Below, piece after piece: positions 39,431-48,415 of a stretch of 64,000 bases of DNA. This DNA comes from Paenibacillus piscarius (lineage in GTDB: Bacteria; Bacillota; Bacilli; Paenibacillales; Paenibacillaceae). The notes under the pieces are model-generated. The model was not told the DNA's origin. It saw nothing but the letters and a program-made list of their open reading frames with translations, and searched no databases. The DNA lies in contig NZ_JAIEUI010000027.1 of assembly GCF_022234545.1 (NCBI RefSeq), forward strand, positions 1-64,000, given 5' to 3'. Numbering within the stretch: position 1 is the stretch's first letter; the number at the start of each line of letters is the position of its first letter. The position numbers and the translations under genes are program-made.

Positions 39431-40392
39431 TGACCGATAACCGACAGATTAGTCCTGGGCATGGAACAGGCTTTACAGCGAAAAGAAACCTGCGTACCGG
39501 CAGACTGGAGCCGTTCTTGTTTACTACCTTTAATACGGTCTTCATGCTCTGTCTGGTAGTTGTGACCTTATATCCTTTTATCAATACGATCGCTGTCTCT
39601 TTTAATGAAGGGAACGATACGATCCGCGGAGGGATCTACCTCTGGCCAAGAGCTTGGACGCTGCAGAACTACAAGGCGATCTTCGCTTCGGGAACGATTT
39701 TTGATGCCTTCTGGATCTCAGTATCGCGTACCGTTCTGTCAACCATTCTGAATATATTCCTGACCACGATGCTCGCTTATACCTTAAGCCGCAGGGAGTA
39801 TGTGTTCCGCAAGTTGATTACGGTAGTGTTCGTGCTGACCATGTACTTCAGCGCCGGTCTGATTCCGAACTATTTCCTGATCAAGGATCTGGGCCTGCTG
39901 AACAGCTTCTGGGTGTACGTTATTCCTTCGATGGTCAGCGCCTTTAACATGATCGTCATCCGGACCTACATCGGTACGATACCGGAGAGCCTGATGGAAT
40001 CAGCGAGAATCGACGGGGCCGGGGATTTCAAAATCTTCATGCGGGTTGTCTTCCCGCTCTGTAAACCGGTGCTGGCGACAATTGCGCTGTTCGTGGCCGT
40101 TGGGGCCTGGAACGCCTGGTTCGATGCCTTCATCTACACGTCCTCCAGGCAGCATCTGAGTACCCTGCAATATGAGCTGATGAAGCTGCTGTCTTCGACT
40201 ATGAACTCCAACGGGAACCCTACCGTATCCAACGGGGTGGGGATGGACCAGAATTCAGCCCGAGCGATGGTGACGCCGATCTCCATCCGGGCGGCCATTA
40301 CCGTAGTCGCCTCTGTGCCGATCCTGATGGTATATCCGTTCATGCAGAAGTACTTTGTTGTGGGACTCAATGTAGGTAGCGTGAAAGAATAA
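39430..40392 (+). CDS. Carbohydrate ABC transporter permease (YtcP-like)
   Basis: This 320-residue protein has six membrane segments, the EAA loop ESLMESARIDGAGDFKIFMRVVFP and C-terminal QKYFVVGLNVGSVKE. It overlaps the upstream permease by 1 nt (TAATG), with GAGAGG as ribosome binding site. It completes the second LplB-YtcP-LipO importer. Confidence 0.94.
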   Translation: MTDNRQISPGHGTGFTAKRNLRTGRLEPFLFTTFNTVFMLCLVVVTLYPFINTIAVSFNEGNDTIRGGIYLWPRAWTLQNYKAIFASGTIFDAFWISVSRTVLSTILNIFLTTMLAYTLSRREYVFRKLITVVFVLTMYFSAGLIPNYFLIKDLGLLNSFWVYVIPSMVSAFNMIVIRTYIGTIPESLMESARIDGAGDFKIFMRVVFPLCKPVLATIALFVAVGAWNAWFDAFIYTSSRQHLSTLQYELMKLLSSTMNSNGNPTVSNGVGMDQNSARAMVTPISIRAAITVVASVPILMVYPFMQKYFVVGLNVGSVKE

Positions 40393-40422
40393 GCCACCAA
40401 ATCAAATGTGAGAATAACAAGG

Positions 40423-40457
40423 CGGGTGCACTCCTGAACAGGGGGCACCCGTTTTTG
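40423..40457 (+). terminator. Terminator of the second importer operon
   Basis: CGGGTGC at 40423 pairs with GCACCCG ending at 40451, with a stretch of Ts after it. Confidence 0.88.
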
Positions 40458-40717
40458 TTATTTTTACGCCAGATACAGCCAAGCTTCCGCAGGCCATTTC
40501 TGCTTAGGCAGAATAATCCAATCCTGTCCCGAGCATCCTTATAATGCCCAGTCCGTCCACGGGCTTATTAATCATTCGTAAAAAAATGATGACACAGCCA
40601 ATGAAATGCCTTATTATTTAAAGAGATTTTTAATGAAACAGATTTTAAATAATTATAGTACAAGCATTGCCCGGGTGGAGCGCTTCCGTTCAGGCAGTCT
40701 GTGGAGGGGGACTTCCT
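40458..40717. other. Leader/promoter region of the MetNIQ operon
   Basis: It contains an AT-rich part (40560-40665) suited to a promoter and ends in a very strong Shine-Dalgarno, GGAGGGGG at 40703-40710. I looked for S-box (SAM) or T-box elements and see no GGTGG box or S-box core. No gene is visible. Confidence 0.6.
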
Positions 40718-41479
40718 ATTCTTACGCTGAGTCAGGTTAGCAAAAGCTTCGCGCTGAAGGACGGCCCTTATCAGGCTGTGGACCGGGTGTCACTTGAAGT
40801 GAAGACCGGTGCTGTTCACGGGATTATCGGGGCCAGCGGAGCTGGTAAATCCACCCTGCTGCGGCTGATGAATCTGCTGGAGCGGCCGGATCAGGGGACG
40901 GTGACTGTAGGGGGCAAGCGTCTAACAGAGCTGACGGATAAGGAGCTGCGGCAGGAGCGGCAACGCATCGGGATGATCTTCCAGCAGTTCAATCTGGTTG
41001 GCAATGCCACTGTCAGCCGTAACGTAGCGATTCCGCTGGAGCTGGCCGGAGTGCCGCGTACCGGGCGGATGAAGCGGGTAGAGGAATGCCTCCGGTTTGT
41101 CGGGCTGGAGGACAAAGCCGGGCAATACCCGGCCCAGCTCAGCGGGGGCCAGCGCCAGCGGGTGGCGATTGCCCGGGCGCTGGCAAACAGTCCCAAGCTG
41201 CTGCTGTGTGACGAGCCGACCTCAGCCCTTGATCCGGGGACCACGGCGGATATTCTGGAGGTGCTCCGGCATATCAATGCCTCGCTTGGCGTTACGGTGA
41301 TCATCGTTACTCATGAGCTGGATGTCGTCCGCAGCATCTGCTCGGAGGTGTCGGTAATGGAGAACGGGCGGATTGTGGATTCCTTCTCCCGGGCTGACGG
41401 CGGTTTTCTTCCGCCAGATGCTCTATCCGGCTCCTTCCGCGAACGGATTACCGGAAGAACGGGGGAGTCCCATGTTTGA
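40718..41479 (+). CDS. metN: Methionine-type ABC importer ATPase, apparent ATT start
   Basis: The ATPase has Walker A GASGAGKST, Q-loop IFQQFNLV, signature LSGGQRQR, Walker B LLLCDEPTSALDP and the H-loop VTHELD. It is shorter than full-length MetN, with a reduced C-terminal regulatory region. The start is unusual. GGAGGGGG lies 7 nt before ATT at 40718, and this codon aligns with the initiator Met of MetN proteins (M-I-x-L-x-x-V-S-K). The only other in-frame start upstream, TTG 40667, has no ribosome binding site. It drives the MetI and MetQ proteins encoded next. Confidence 0.85.
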   Translation: MLTLSQVSKSFALKDGPYQAVDRVSLEVKTGAVHGIIGASGAGKSTLLRLMNLLERPDQGTVTVGGKRLTELTDKELRQERQRIGMIFQQFNLVGNATVSRNVAIPLELAGVPRTGRMKRVEECLRFVGLEDKAGQYPAQLSGGQRQRVAIARALANSPKLLLCDEPTSALDPGTTADILEVLRHINASLGVTVIIVTHELDVVRSICSEVSVMENGRIVDSFSRADGGFLPPDALSGSFRERITGRTGESHV

Positions 41480-42134
41480 GAGCATCGCGAAATATGAGAC
41501 ACTGATGTGGCAGTCGATCGGCGAGACCTTTGTTATGGTCGGCATCTCCATAGGGGCAGCCCTGCTGCTCGGACTTCCGCTGGGAACGCTACTGTATTTG
41601 TGCCGCAAAGGGCAGCTCTATGAGAACCGGACCCTGTCGCTTGTGCTGAACAGTATCGTCAACGTGATCCGCTCGTTCCCGTTCCTGCTGCTGGTGGTGG
41701 CGCTGATTCCGTTCACCCGTCTGGTAGTGGGTACGGCGATTGGCACACTGGCGGCAACCGTCCCGCTGTCCATCGTCGCCATCGCCTATTATTCACGGCT
41801 GGTGGAGCAGTCTCTGCTTGAGGTTCCGCGGGGAACGGTCGAAGCAGCGCTGTCGATGGGAGCGTCGTTGCCGGGCGTAATCTTCAAATTTCTCTACGTA
41901 GAAGCCCGGTCCGGTCTGGTGCTGGGACTGACCACGTCTACGATCAGCTTCATTTCTTTTTCTACAGTGATGGGGGTTGTGGGCGGCGGAGGGGTTGGCG
42001 ATTTCGCGATCCGCTATGGATACCAGCGCTATGAGACAGAAGTCATGATCTACGCGATTCTTGTTATGATAGTGCTTGTGCAGCTCATCCAGTTCACGGG
42101 CAGCACGGCAGCCAGATTGCTGGACAAGCGCTAA
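41472..42134 (+). CDS. metI: Methionine-type ABC importer permease
   Basis: This 220-residue protein has five membrane segments. The EAA loop region (LLEVPRGTVEAALSMGASLPGVIFKF) and VGGGGVGDFAIRYGYQRYETEVM are signatures of MetI. ATG 41472 overlaps the metN stop by 8 nt, with GGGGGAG upstream; the frame open further 5' lies inside metN. Confidence 0.93.
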   Translation: MFESIAKYETLMWQSIGETFVMVGISIGAALLLGLPLGTLLYLCRKGQLYENRTLSLVLNSIVNVIRSFPFLLLVVALIPFTRLVVGTAIGTLAATVPLSIVAIAYYSRLVEQSLLEVPRGTVEAALSMGASLPGVIFKFLYVEARSGLVLGLTTSTISFISFSTVMGVVGGGGVGDFAIRYGYQRYETEVMIYAILVMIVLVQLIQFTGSTAARLLDKR

Positions 42135-42184
42135 CAAGTCAGGCAAATGAATTACTACATTATAATGGGGGTTAGGACAATAAC

Positions 42185-43027
42185 ATGAAGAAATCACTGA
42201 AAGCAGCAACTACCTTCGCATTAACAATGCTGGTCATCGCACTCGCTCTTGCCGGCTGCGGAAGCAACAAGGAAGCACAAGAGACGCCTGCGGCTGAGAG
42301 CAGCGGTCCAGTCAAGATTAAGGTCGCTTCGCTGATTCCGCCGATGACCGATATTCTGGAGCTGATCAAGCCGGTCCTGAAGGAAGAAGGCGTGGACATG
42401 GAGGTTGTGATCCTGTCCGATAATGTTCAGCCGAACGAAGCGTTGGCCAATAAAGAAGTGGATGCGAACTTCTTCCAGCATGTTCCTTACATGGAACAGT
42501 TCAATGCCAGCAAGGGGGCGAAGCTTGTCCCTGTTCAGCCGGTATATGATGCGATCTATGGCGGGTATTCCAAACGCTTCAAGGCCATCGCCGATCTGCC
42601 TGACGGGGCCACCCTCGTGATGGCGAATGACCCGTCCAATATCGGACGCTCCCTGCAGATGTTCGCTGATGCCGGGCTGATTACACTGAAGGATGGGGTA
42701 GGCATTGAAGCCACCCAAGCCGATATTACCGCCAATCCGAACAACTATAAGTTCGAGGAAGTCGATCTGCTGATGCTGGCCCGGATGCTGGATGATGCCG
42801 ATCTGGTCGCCATGACGCCGGCTTATGCCAGCCCGCTGGGCCTGACTCCGAAGAAGGATGCGCTGATCACCGAGCGTGAGGATTCCGCCTTCTCGATTAC
42901 GCTTGTTGCCCGGGAGGACAATAAGGATTCCGAAGCCATCCAGAAGCTCGCCAAGGCAATCAGCGGCCCGGAAGTGAAGAAATTCCTTGAGGATAATTAT
43001 GCGGAGATTGCCTTGCCTGCTTTTTGA
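42185..43027 (+). CDS. metQ: MetQ/NlpA-family substrate-binding lipoprotein
   Basis: This 280-residue protein has lipobox ALAGC (Cys25) and NlpA-family motifs NEALANKEVDANFFQHVPYMEQFN and ANDPSNIGRSLQMF. The family binds L- or D-methionine or related compounds. It ends the metNIQ operon and is followed by a terminator. Confidence 0.93.
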   Translation: MKKSLKAATTFALTMLVIALALAGCGSNKEAQETPAAESSGPVKIKVASLIPPMTDILELIKPVLKEEGVDMEVVILSDNVQPNEALANKEVDANFFQHVPYMEQFNASKGAKLVPVQPVYDAIYGGYSKRFKAIADLPDGATLVMANDPSNIGRSLQMFADAGLITLKDGVGIEATQADITANPNNYKFEEVDLLMLARMLDDADLVAMTPAYASPLGLTPKKDALITEREDSAFSITLVAREDNKDSEAIQKLAKAISGPEVKKFLEDNYAEIALPAF

Positions 43028-43050
43028 GGCATCGATCTGTAAAGGGTCAG

Positions 43051-43098
43051 GAGCTATCCCAGAAGCCACCAAACGGTTGCTTGGGATGGCTCTTTATT
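43051..43098 (+). terminator. Terminator of metNIQ
   Basis: GAGCTATCCCA at 43051 pairs with TGGGATGGCTC ending at 43092 with one mismatch, with GCCACC/GGTTGC-type pairing inside. TTTATTTA follows. Confidence 0.87.
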
Positions 43099-43197
43099 TA
43101 TGCTGGAGTAGATTCAGCGTGAGCACTTAGGGGAGGAGGACGCTCAGCAACAGAACGTTGTTCCCATCGATGAGATATTACCTGCGCGCCAGCACAA

Positions 43198-43221
43198 TGT
43201 ATGCTGTTTTCCACATACATT
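43198..43221. repeat. Intergenic hairpin related to the 31379-31488 units
   Basis: ATGTATG and CATACAT form a perfect inverted repeat around a T-rich loop. Arm sequence and loop style match the third unit at 31461-31488 with the loop in the other orientation. Confidence 0.55.
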
Positions 43222-43250
43222 CGGGCTACACGCCTGCGCGTTCTCACAAT

Positions 43251-43286
43251 AACAGGGGGCTGTCACTTTTGCGACAGCCCCCTGTT
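43251..43286 (-). terminator. Terminator of the metallophosphoesterase operon
   Basis: AACAGGGGGCTGTC (43251-43264) pairs perfectly with GACAGCCCCCTGTT (43273-43286). It lies 15 nt beyond the stop at 43302 on the minus strand. Confidence 0.85.
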
Positions 43287-43301
43287 AGGCTTGAATAACT
43301 G

Positions 43302-44204
43302 TTATTCGGTTAAAGGCAGGGGAGCGACCTCATATTGCGCCGCTTCAATCCAGGTTCCCGTAGTGAAATCCCGTCCGCGCACGAGTACCTTATCGGCATA
43401 CACTTCAACATAATACCCCTGGCTGCCGGTCTTGCGCTCATCTGCATCTGTCCAGAGATAGGCAACAGATGCTGCGTTAAACATCGTAGCCGTCTGACCG
43501 TTGCCGGGAAACATCGTATTACCGACCTCCAGCTCCCAGTGGGTGTGCCCGGTGAACAGCAGCGTCTGCGGGTGCCGCGATAGAATGGCGCGCAGCTCCT
43601 GATCCTGGGTTACGCCGTACCATTCCTGTGATTCCAGCGAGCCGGCCACGGTATTCTTCAGCGGCTGGTGCAGGAAGACGAAGGCCGGCTTCCAGGACTC
43701 AGCTGTAAATGGTTCTCCCTCAAGCTGACCATCAGCTTCGGAGCTGCCGGATGCGTTCTCGCCAAGCTTGCGGTCCAGCCACTGAAGCTGTGTCTCGGAC
43801 AGATTGCAGAACGTAGGCAGCCCTTCCTCCGTGCCCAGGAAAATAAAATGATACCCGCCGATCCAATGGTCATGATATGGGCCCGGCATCCCCATGCTGG
43901 AGGTGTACATCGCAAGCCTGGATTCCCAATGGCCCAGGCCGACGTCATGGTTGCCTAAGGTGTACCAAAGCTGCGGGAGGGCTGCCTGGTGCTGCTCCAG
44001 AATACGCCGGACCTCCTCATATTCCCCGGGAAACCCATGATCCGTAATATCGCCAACATGCATGATTCCGCTGCTGCCCTGCGCATGGAGGACCAGATCC
44101 TGCAGCGCCCGCCCGAAATTCTGATTGTACTCATGCTCCGGGTCAGCAGTTACGTGGGTATCGGTAATCACCTGGAACGTCAGCAGCGGCTCTAATCTAT
44201 TCAT
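43302..44204 (-). CDS. Calcineurin-like metallophosphoesterase
   Basis: This 300-residue protein has the five-block metallophosphatase pattern: TDTHVT (D15, H17), GDITDHG, LGNHDVG, FLHQPL and FTGHTHWELE. It would hydrolyse a phosphomono- or diester with two metal ions. AGGAGG lies upstream of the ATG. It is the last gene of a minus-strand operon of importer, HAD phosphatase and this enzyme, which points to breakdown of an imported phosphate ester such as a glycerophosphodiester. There is no signal peptide. Confidence 0.9.
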   Translation of the reverse strand: MNRLEPLLTFQVITDTHVTADPEHEYNQNFGRALQDLVLHAQGSSGIMHVGDITDHGFPGEYEEVRRILEQHQAALPQLWYTLGNHDVGLGHWESRLAMYTSSMGMPGPYHDHWIGGYHFIFLGTEEGLPTFCNLSETQLQWLDRKLGENASGSSEADGQLEGEPFTAESWKPAFVFLHQPLKNTVAGSLESQEWYGVTQDQELRAILSRHPQTLLFTGHTHWELEVGNTMFPGNGQTATMFNAASVAYLWTDADERKTGSQGYYVEVYADKVLVRGRDFTTGTWIEAAQYEVAPLPLTE

Positions 44205-44221
44205 AGGTAAAGGTGGCCTCC

Positions 44222-45079
44222 TTAGGATAAGGTGTTGCGCAGGCTAAGCTCTGCATAAGACGAGATCACACAATCTGCATCCGGCAAAAGAGTCTGCGGG
44301 ATCTGTGCAGCAGTTCCGCTGCTGCCTGCAGCAGCTGGCACCGGTCTGCCGGCCACAACGCCAGCCGTCTGTCCGGCAGTAATGCCGCCGGCAATCCCGA
44401 TGGCCGCCGCAGCACCCGCTGCCTTGGCCATCCGCATATCTCCGTTTGTGTCGCCGATTACGGCTGCCCCGGACGGAGATACACCCAGCCGCTGGCAGGC
44501 CAGCAGCGCCATATCAGGGAACGGCTTGCCGCGTTCCACCAGATCCGTGCCGACCACGGCCGTGAAATACTGGCGGATGCCGAGCCAGCGGAGATGCTTC
44601 TCCGCTGCTGCTGTCTCATCGGCCGTAACCACAGCCAGCGGTATGCCTTGCGCCGCGCACTCGCCAAGCAAAGGCAGCAGGCCGGGAAGCGGGCGGACCG
44701 GACGGCTCCGTTCCAGCATAGCATCCGCCTCCTGGCGGCAGACATCTACCAATTCCGCTGCTTCCGCCCAGGATAAGCCCAGCAGATAACCCTGCCAGGA
44801 GAGAATGGCATACAGATCACTCATCGTGCCCATGGCCAGCGGGCCGTTCCGGTCATAATCCGTGATCCTGCCCTCCGGGTCATGCACGGTGCCCAGCAGG
44901 GAGGGGAGAGGCTGCGCCGGGAAGTTCAGACCGCGCTGCTTCAGTCTCCGGGAGAACTGGTCCAGGAAGCACTCCCCCCAGCTTCCCCAGAGAGAGACGA
45001 ACTGCAGCAGGGTGCCGTCCTTGTCGAACAGGATGGCTGACACCGGATAGCTTCCATATGGAGTGTTAAGCTGAGTCAT
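44222..45079 (-). CDS. HAD-superfamily phosphatase
   Basis: This 285-residue protein has HAD motif I FDKDGTLL (D19, D21), a helical cap, motif II region VVTADET, motif III lysine in ERGKPFPD and motif IV GDTNGDMRMA. The layout resembles phosphoglycolate phosphatase-like enzymes. An alanine/glycine-rich segment near residues 230-260 looks like a low-complexity insertion. Its ATG abuts the TAG of the binding-protein gene, so it is co-translated with the importer. Confidence 0.9.
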   Translation of the reverse strand: MTQLNTPYGSYPVSAILFDKDGTLLQFVSLWGSWGECFLDQFSRRLKQRGLNFPAQPLPSLLGTVHDPEGRITDYDRNGPLAMGTMSDLYAILSWQGYLLGLSWAEAAELVDVCRQEADAMLERSRPVRPLPGLLPLLGECAAQGIPLAVVTADETAAAEKHLRWLGIRQYFTAVVGTDLVERGKPFPDMALLACQRLGVSPSGAAVIGDTNGDMRMAKAAGAAAAIGIAGGITAGQTAGVVAGRPVPAAAGSSGTAAQIPQTLLPDADCVISSYAELSLRNTLS

Positions 45080-46432
45080 CTATTTCAGCTTATCCAACGC
45101 TGCCTGCGCCGTCTGTTGCGCTTCCTTCAACGCCTCGGCAGCTGGAATATTCTCAATCTGCACCTTGTCCGCAGCGATGGTCAGCGCATCATTGATCTTG
45201 CCGCCGGTCGGGTCCTGGAACGGGGCGGAGGCGTGGGAGGCCTGCTGCAGCGGAACCTTGATCTGCGGGTTACTTCCGCTGAAGGCAACGAAGGCCGCGT
45301 CCTCCAGCGCAGACTGGCGGACGGAGATATATCCGGTGTTGATGGACCAAGAGGCTGTATTCTCGGAATTCGTGAAGAAGGCCAGCCACTTCATGGCCGC
45401 CTGCTGCTCAGCCGCTCCGGCTTTGGCGGGAATTCCGGCCATAATCGCCTGGGCGACAGGCTTGCCTTCGCCAACTCCGGCCCAGCCCGGCTGCTCCATC
45501 GCAGACACGATGCTGAAATCAAGATCGCCCTGATCGCCGCTTGAACCGGTATAGCCGGCCGCCTGTCCTTTCATCACATCGTCAATCGTCTTGTACCAGT
45601 ACTCCCAGCCTTGTCCGCCGGAGTGAATGCGCATCGTCTTGTCCTCGTGAATCGCTTTGCGGAAGAACTCCCAGGTGTCGATCCATTCCGCCGAATCAAT
45701 GGTTACCTTAGTGCCGTCCGCGCTAAGAATGCTGCCGCCTTTGCTAAGTACAGCATCAATCATGTTGCCGGAGCCCCACATCGGTTCCCAGCCGTAGAAG
45801 CTGGTTTTGCCGCCTTCCGAGACCGTCATCTTTTTAGCCGCTGCCGCCAGGTCCTCCCAGGTCTTAATCCGGCTGGCATCAATGCCGTTTTTCTCAAAAG
45901 CATCCTTCCGGTAGTACATCACCTGCGTCGTTCCATACATCGGAAGGAAATACTGCTTGCCGTCAACCTGCCCCTGCTCCAGGAAGGTCTGCACGAAATC
46001 CTCTTGCTTGAAGTCAGGCAACTGGCTAATCAGTGTATCCATCGCTGCGAAATATCCCTTACGCGCCCAATCGATATTGGAGGAGAGAACTGCCGCCGGA
46101 ACCTGGCCGGAAGCGATCGCCGCCTGCAGCTTTTGCTCCGTTTCAGTGTAGTCGGCCTGCACGATTCCCTTGACGACAACCTCCTGTTGCGAGGCGTTGA
46201 ACTTCTTAATGAGTGCTTCCATATTCTCTCCCAGCTTGCCGCCGAGCCCATACCAGAATTCAATCGTTACCGGTGCTCCTCCAGCCGGAGCTGCAGCTTC
46301 AGCCGTAGCAGGCGACCCCGCAGCACCGTCCGCTGCTGTCACCTCACCCGAAGCGGAGTTCCCGCCGCAGGCCGTAAGTACGGTGAATCCGGCGATCATG
46401 GATAGTGCCGACAATCTTTTGCATATGTTCAT
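45080..46432 (-). CDS. Extracellular substrate-binding lipoprotein (UgpB-like SBP)
   Basis: This 450-residue protein has lipobox LTAC (Cys22), then an SBP_bac_1 fold. The N-terminal stretch VTIEFWYGLGGKLGENMEAL and the motif MYGTTQVMYYRKDAFEKNG resemble glycerol-3-phosphate binding UgpB more than oligosaccharide binders. The third of three ATGs (46432) is best spaced from GAGGAG. It works with the permeases at 46466 and 47348. Confidence 0.9.
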   Translation of the reverse strand: MNICKRLSALSMIAGFTVLTACGGNSASGEVTAADGAAGSPATAEAAAPAGGAPVTIEFWYGLGGKLGENMEALIKKFNASQQEVVVKGIVQADYTETEQKLQAAIASGQVPAAVLSSNIDWARKGYFAAMDTLISQLPDFKQEDFVQTFLEQGQVDGKQYFLPMYGTTQVMYYRKDAFEKNGIDASRIKTWEDLAAAAKKMTVSEGGKTSFYGWEPMWGSGNMIDAVLSKGGSILSADGTKVTIDSAEWIDTWEFFRKAIHEDKTMRIHSGGQGWEYWYKTIDDVMKGQAAGYTGSSGDQGDLDFSIVSAMEQPGWAGVGEGKPVAQAIMAGIPAKAGAAEQQAAMKWLAFFTNSENTASWSINTGYISVRQSALEDAAFVAFSGSNPQIKVPLQQASHASAPFQDPTGGKINDALTIAADKVQIENIPAAEALKEAQQTAQAALDKLK

Positions 46433-46465
46433 CATCATTCTCCTCTTGGTTAGTAATATGGGATT

Positions 46466-47308
46466 TCAGCCCTTGCTTGAACCTGCGGTCATGTTGACAC
46501 TTTGCATAATGGTCCGCTGAGCCAGCAGGAAGACAAGCAGCAGCGGGGCAATCGTGAAGGCGCTGGCGGCCATGATGAGCGGCCATTTCAGCCCGTAGGC
46601 ACCCCCTTCCACGAAGAAGCTGCGCAGGCCGGCCGAGACCAATTGCAGACTGGAGTCCTTGGTAATGAGCATCGGCCAGAAATAATTATTGTACTGGTCA
46701 ATGAAGGTAATTAGCGCCAGCACGGCGAACGAGGAACGGGTGACCGGCACCAGCACCGTCCATAGAATCCGCAGATGCGAGGCACCATCCACTTCTCCGG
46801 CCTCCACCAGCTCATGCGAGACCTGGAGGAAGGCTTGTCTGATCAGGAAGATCGAGAAGATGCTCACAGAGTTGGATAGAATCAGGCCCGCATAAGAGTC
46901 GAGCAGGTGCAGCTCCGACAGGACCAGGTAGCCGGGCAGGTAGACCGCCGTTGCAGGAACCATATATCCGAACAGGATGACTCCGCCCAGCACACCCTTT
47001 AGGCGAAACTTCATATGCGTCAGCGCATAAGCCATCATCCCGGAATTAAGAATCTGTAGAATGACGATCGAGACCGCGACAAAGATACTGTTGCCCATAT
47101 ATCTGGCGAACGGTGCCTCATTCCAGGCGGCAGCGAAATTTCCCCACAAGGGCACCTCAGGCCAGAGTGTGGGCGGGGAACGCCAGATTTCATCATTGGT
47201 TTTGAGGGCGCTGGTGACCATCCAGTAGAACGGGAAAGCCATCAGGAGCGCTAGTGCGGCAAAAAAAATCTGGCGGACCGGTCCGCCGAGACGGCTTGGC
47301 ATACGCAA
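46466..47308 (-). CDS. ABC transporter permease (UgpE-like)
   Basis: This 280-residue protein has six membrane segments and the EAA loop ELVEAGEVDGASHLRILWTVLVP. The start is TTG at 47308, 9 nt after GGAGG; an ATG two codons downstream is too far from that site. It lies 34 nt upstream of the binding-protein gene. Confidence 0.92.
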   Translation of the reverse strand: MRMPSRLGGPVRQIFFAALALLMAFPFYWMVTSALKTNDEIWRSPPTLWPEVPLWGNFAAAWNEAPFARYMGNSIFVAVSIVILQILNSGMMAYALTHMKFRLKGVLGGVILFGYMVPATAVYLPGYLVLSELHLLDSYAGLILSNSVSIFSIFLIRQAFLQVSHELVEAGEVDGASHLRILWTVLVPVTRSSFAVLALITFIDQYNNYFWPMLITKDSSLQLVSAGLRSFFVEGGAYGLKWPLIMAASAFTIAPLLLVFLLAQRTIMQSVNMTAGSSKG

Positions 47309-47347
47309 ACGGTAAGACCTCCTCGCAGAAAATTAATTTTGCTTCTA

Positions 47348-48229
47348 TTAATAGTGAGTCGCCCGTCTGCTGATGCCAAAGGACAACACGGACAGCAGCA
47401 TACAGATGATGACCAGTACGACAGCGACAGAAGAGGCTTCCCCAATCTGGAAGGATTCAAAAGCAGACTGATAATACAAATACAGCAAAGTGCGCGTAGA
47501 GCCGGACGGGCCGCCCTGGGTCAGCACATTAATCTGGTCATAGGCCTGGAGCGTTGAGATGAGCTGAACTACGAACAGGAACAGGGTGGTCGGCGAGATC
47601 AGCGGCCATGTAATCCGCAGGAACTTCTGCACCGGACTTGCCCCGTCCAGCTCTCCGGCTTCCAGCAGATCAGCGGGCACATTCCGCAGCGCCACCAGAT
47701 AGAAGATCATCGCCCAGCCGACCGACTTCCAGATCGTCACCAGCAGGACGCCGGTTAAGGCCCATTTGGGGTCCTGGAGCCAGCCGATGGAATCCAGACC
47801 GAGGAAGTTCAGGACGGCATTAGCCAGACCCGCTTCCGGCTCATAAATCCAGGACCAGACAATAGATACCGCAACGGTAGGCGTAACCCAGGGCGAGAAT
47901 AACAGAATCTGATACAGTGCAGAACCTTTGAGCCTTTTGTTCATCAGCAGGGCCAGGCCCAGTCCGAGCAGGATAACCGGCAGCACACTGCCGATGCAGA
48001 AGAGCACAGTCACTTTCAGAGCCTTGTAAAAAGCCGGGTTACCGAGCAGATCGGTATAATTCTGCAAGCCCACAAACGTTTTTTCCGGGCTCATGAAATC
48101 CCATTCCGTAAAGCTGAGATACAGCACATACAGCAGCGGCGCAAGCCAGAACAGGACGAACGGAACCATGGCCGGCAGAGTGAACAGCAGGGGCGTTAGC
48201 TCGCTTGTAAGCTTTGAACGTCGTTTCAT
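47348..48229 (-). CDS. ABC transporter permease (UgpA-like)
   Basis: This 293-residue protein has six membrane segments, the EAA loop DLLEAGELDGASPVQKFLRITWP and the UgpA-like stretch LTQGGPSGSTRTLLYLYYQSAF. I use ATG 48229, preceded by GGGAGG at short spacing; the frame is open to 48319 without better sites. It is the first gene of the operon and has no ATPase partner here. It is divergent from the GbsR-like regulator. Confidence 0.9.
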   Translation of the reverse strand: MKRRSKLTSELTPLLFTLPAMVPFVLFWLAPLLYVLYLSFTEWDFMSPEKTFVGLQNYTDLLGNPAFYKALKVTVLFCIGSVLPVILLGLGLALLMNKRLKGSALYQILLFSPWVTPTVAVSIVWSWIYEPEAGLANAVLNFLGLDSIGWLQDPKWALTGVLLVTIWKSVGWAMIFYLVALRNVPADLLEAGELDGASPVQKFLRITWPLISPTTLFLFVVQLISTLQAYDQINVLTQGGPSGSTRTLLYLYYQSAFESFQIGEASSVAVVLVIICMLLSVLSFGISRRATHY

Positions 48230-48415
48230 TTTCCTCCCGATTCTCCATTTCATCCACATGGGTTGATGCAGTATAATGCAGAGGACAGTGCCTCTGTTCA
48301 AAAAAAATTGTACACTCAAGGAACAGACCTATGGTCAAGCGGGAGTAAAGCCCGTTCGGAATTTGTGTAAAATTTGCAAAGCGAATAATCTATCCGGAAG
48401 TGAGGCGATTAATGG

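Noticed and set aside
40458-40717. SAM riboswitch or T-box before metNIQ
   Set aside because: Expected for a methionine importer, but no S-box core, T-box or terminator/antiterminator pair is visible.
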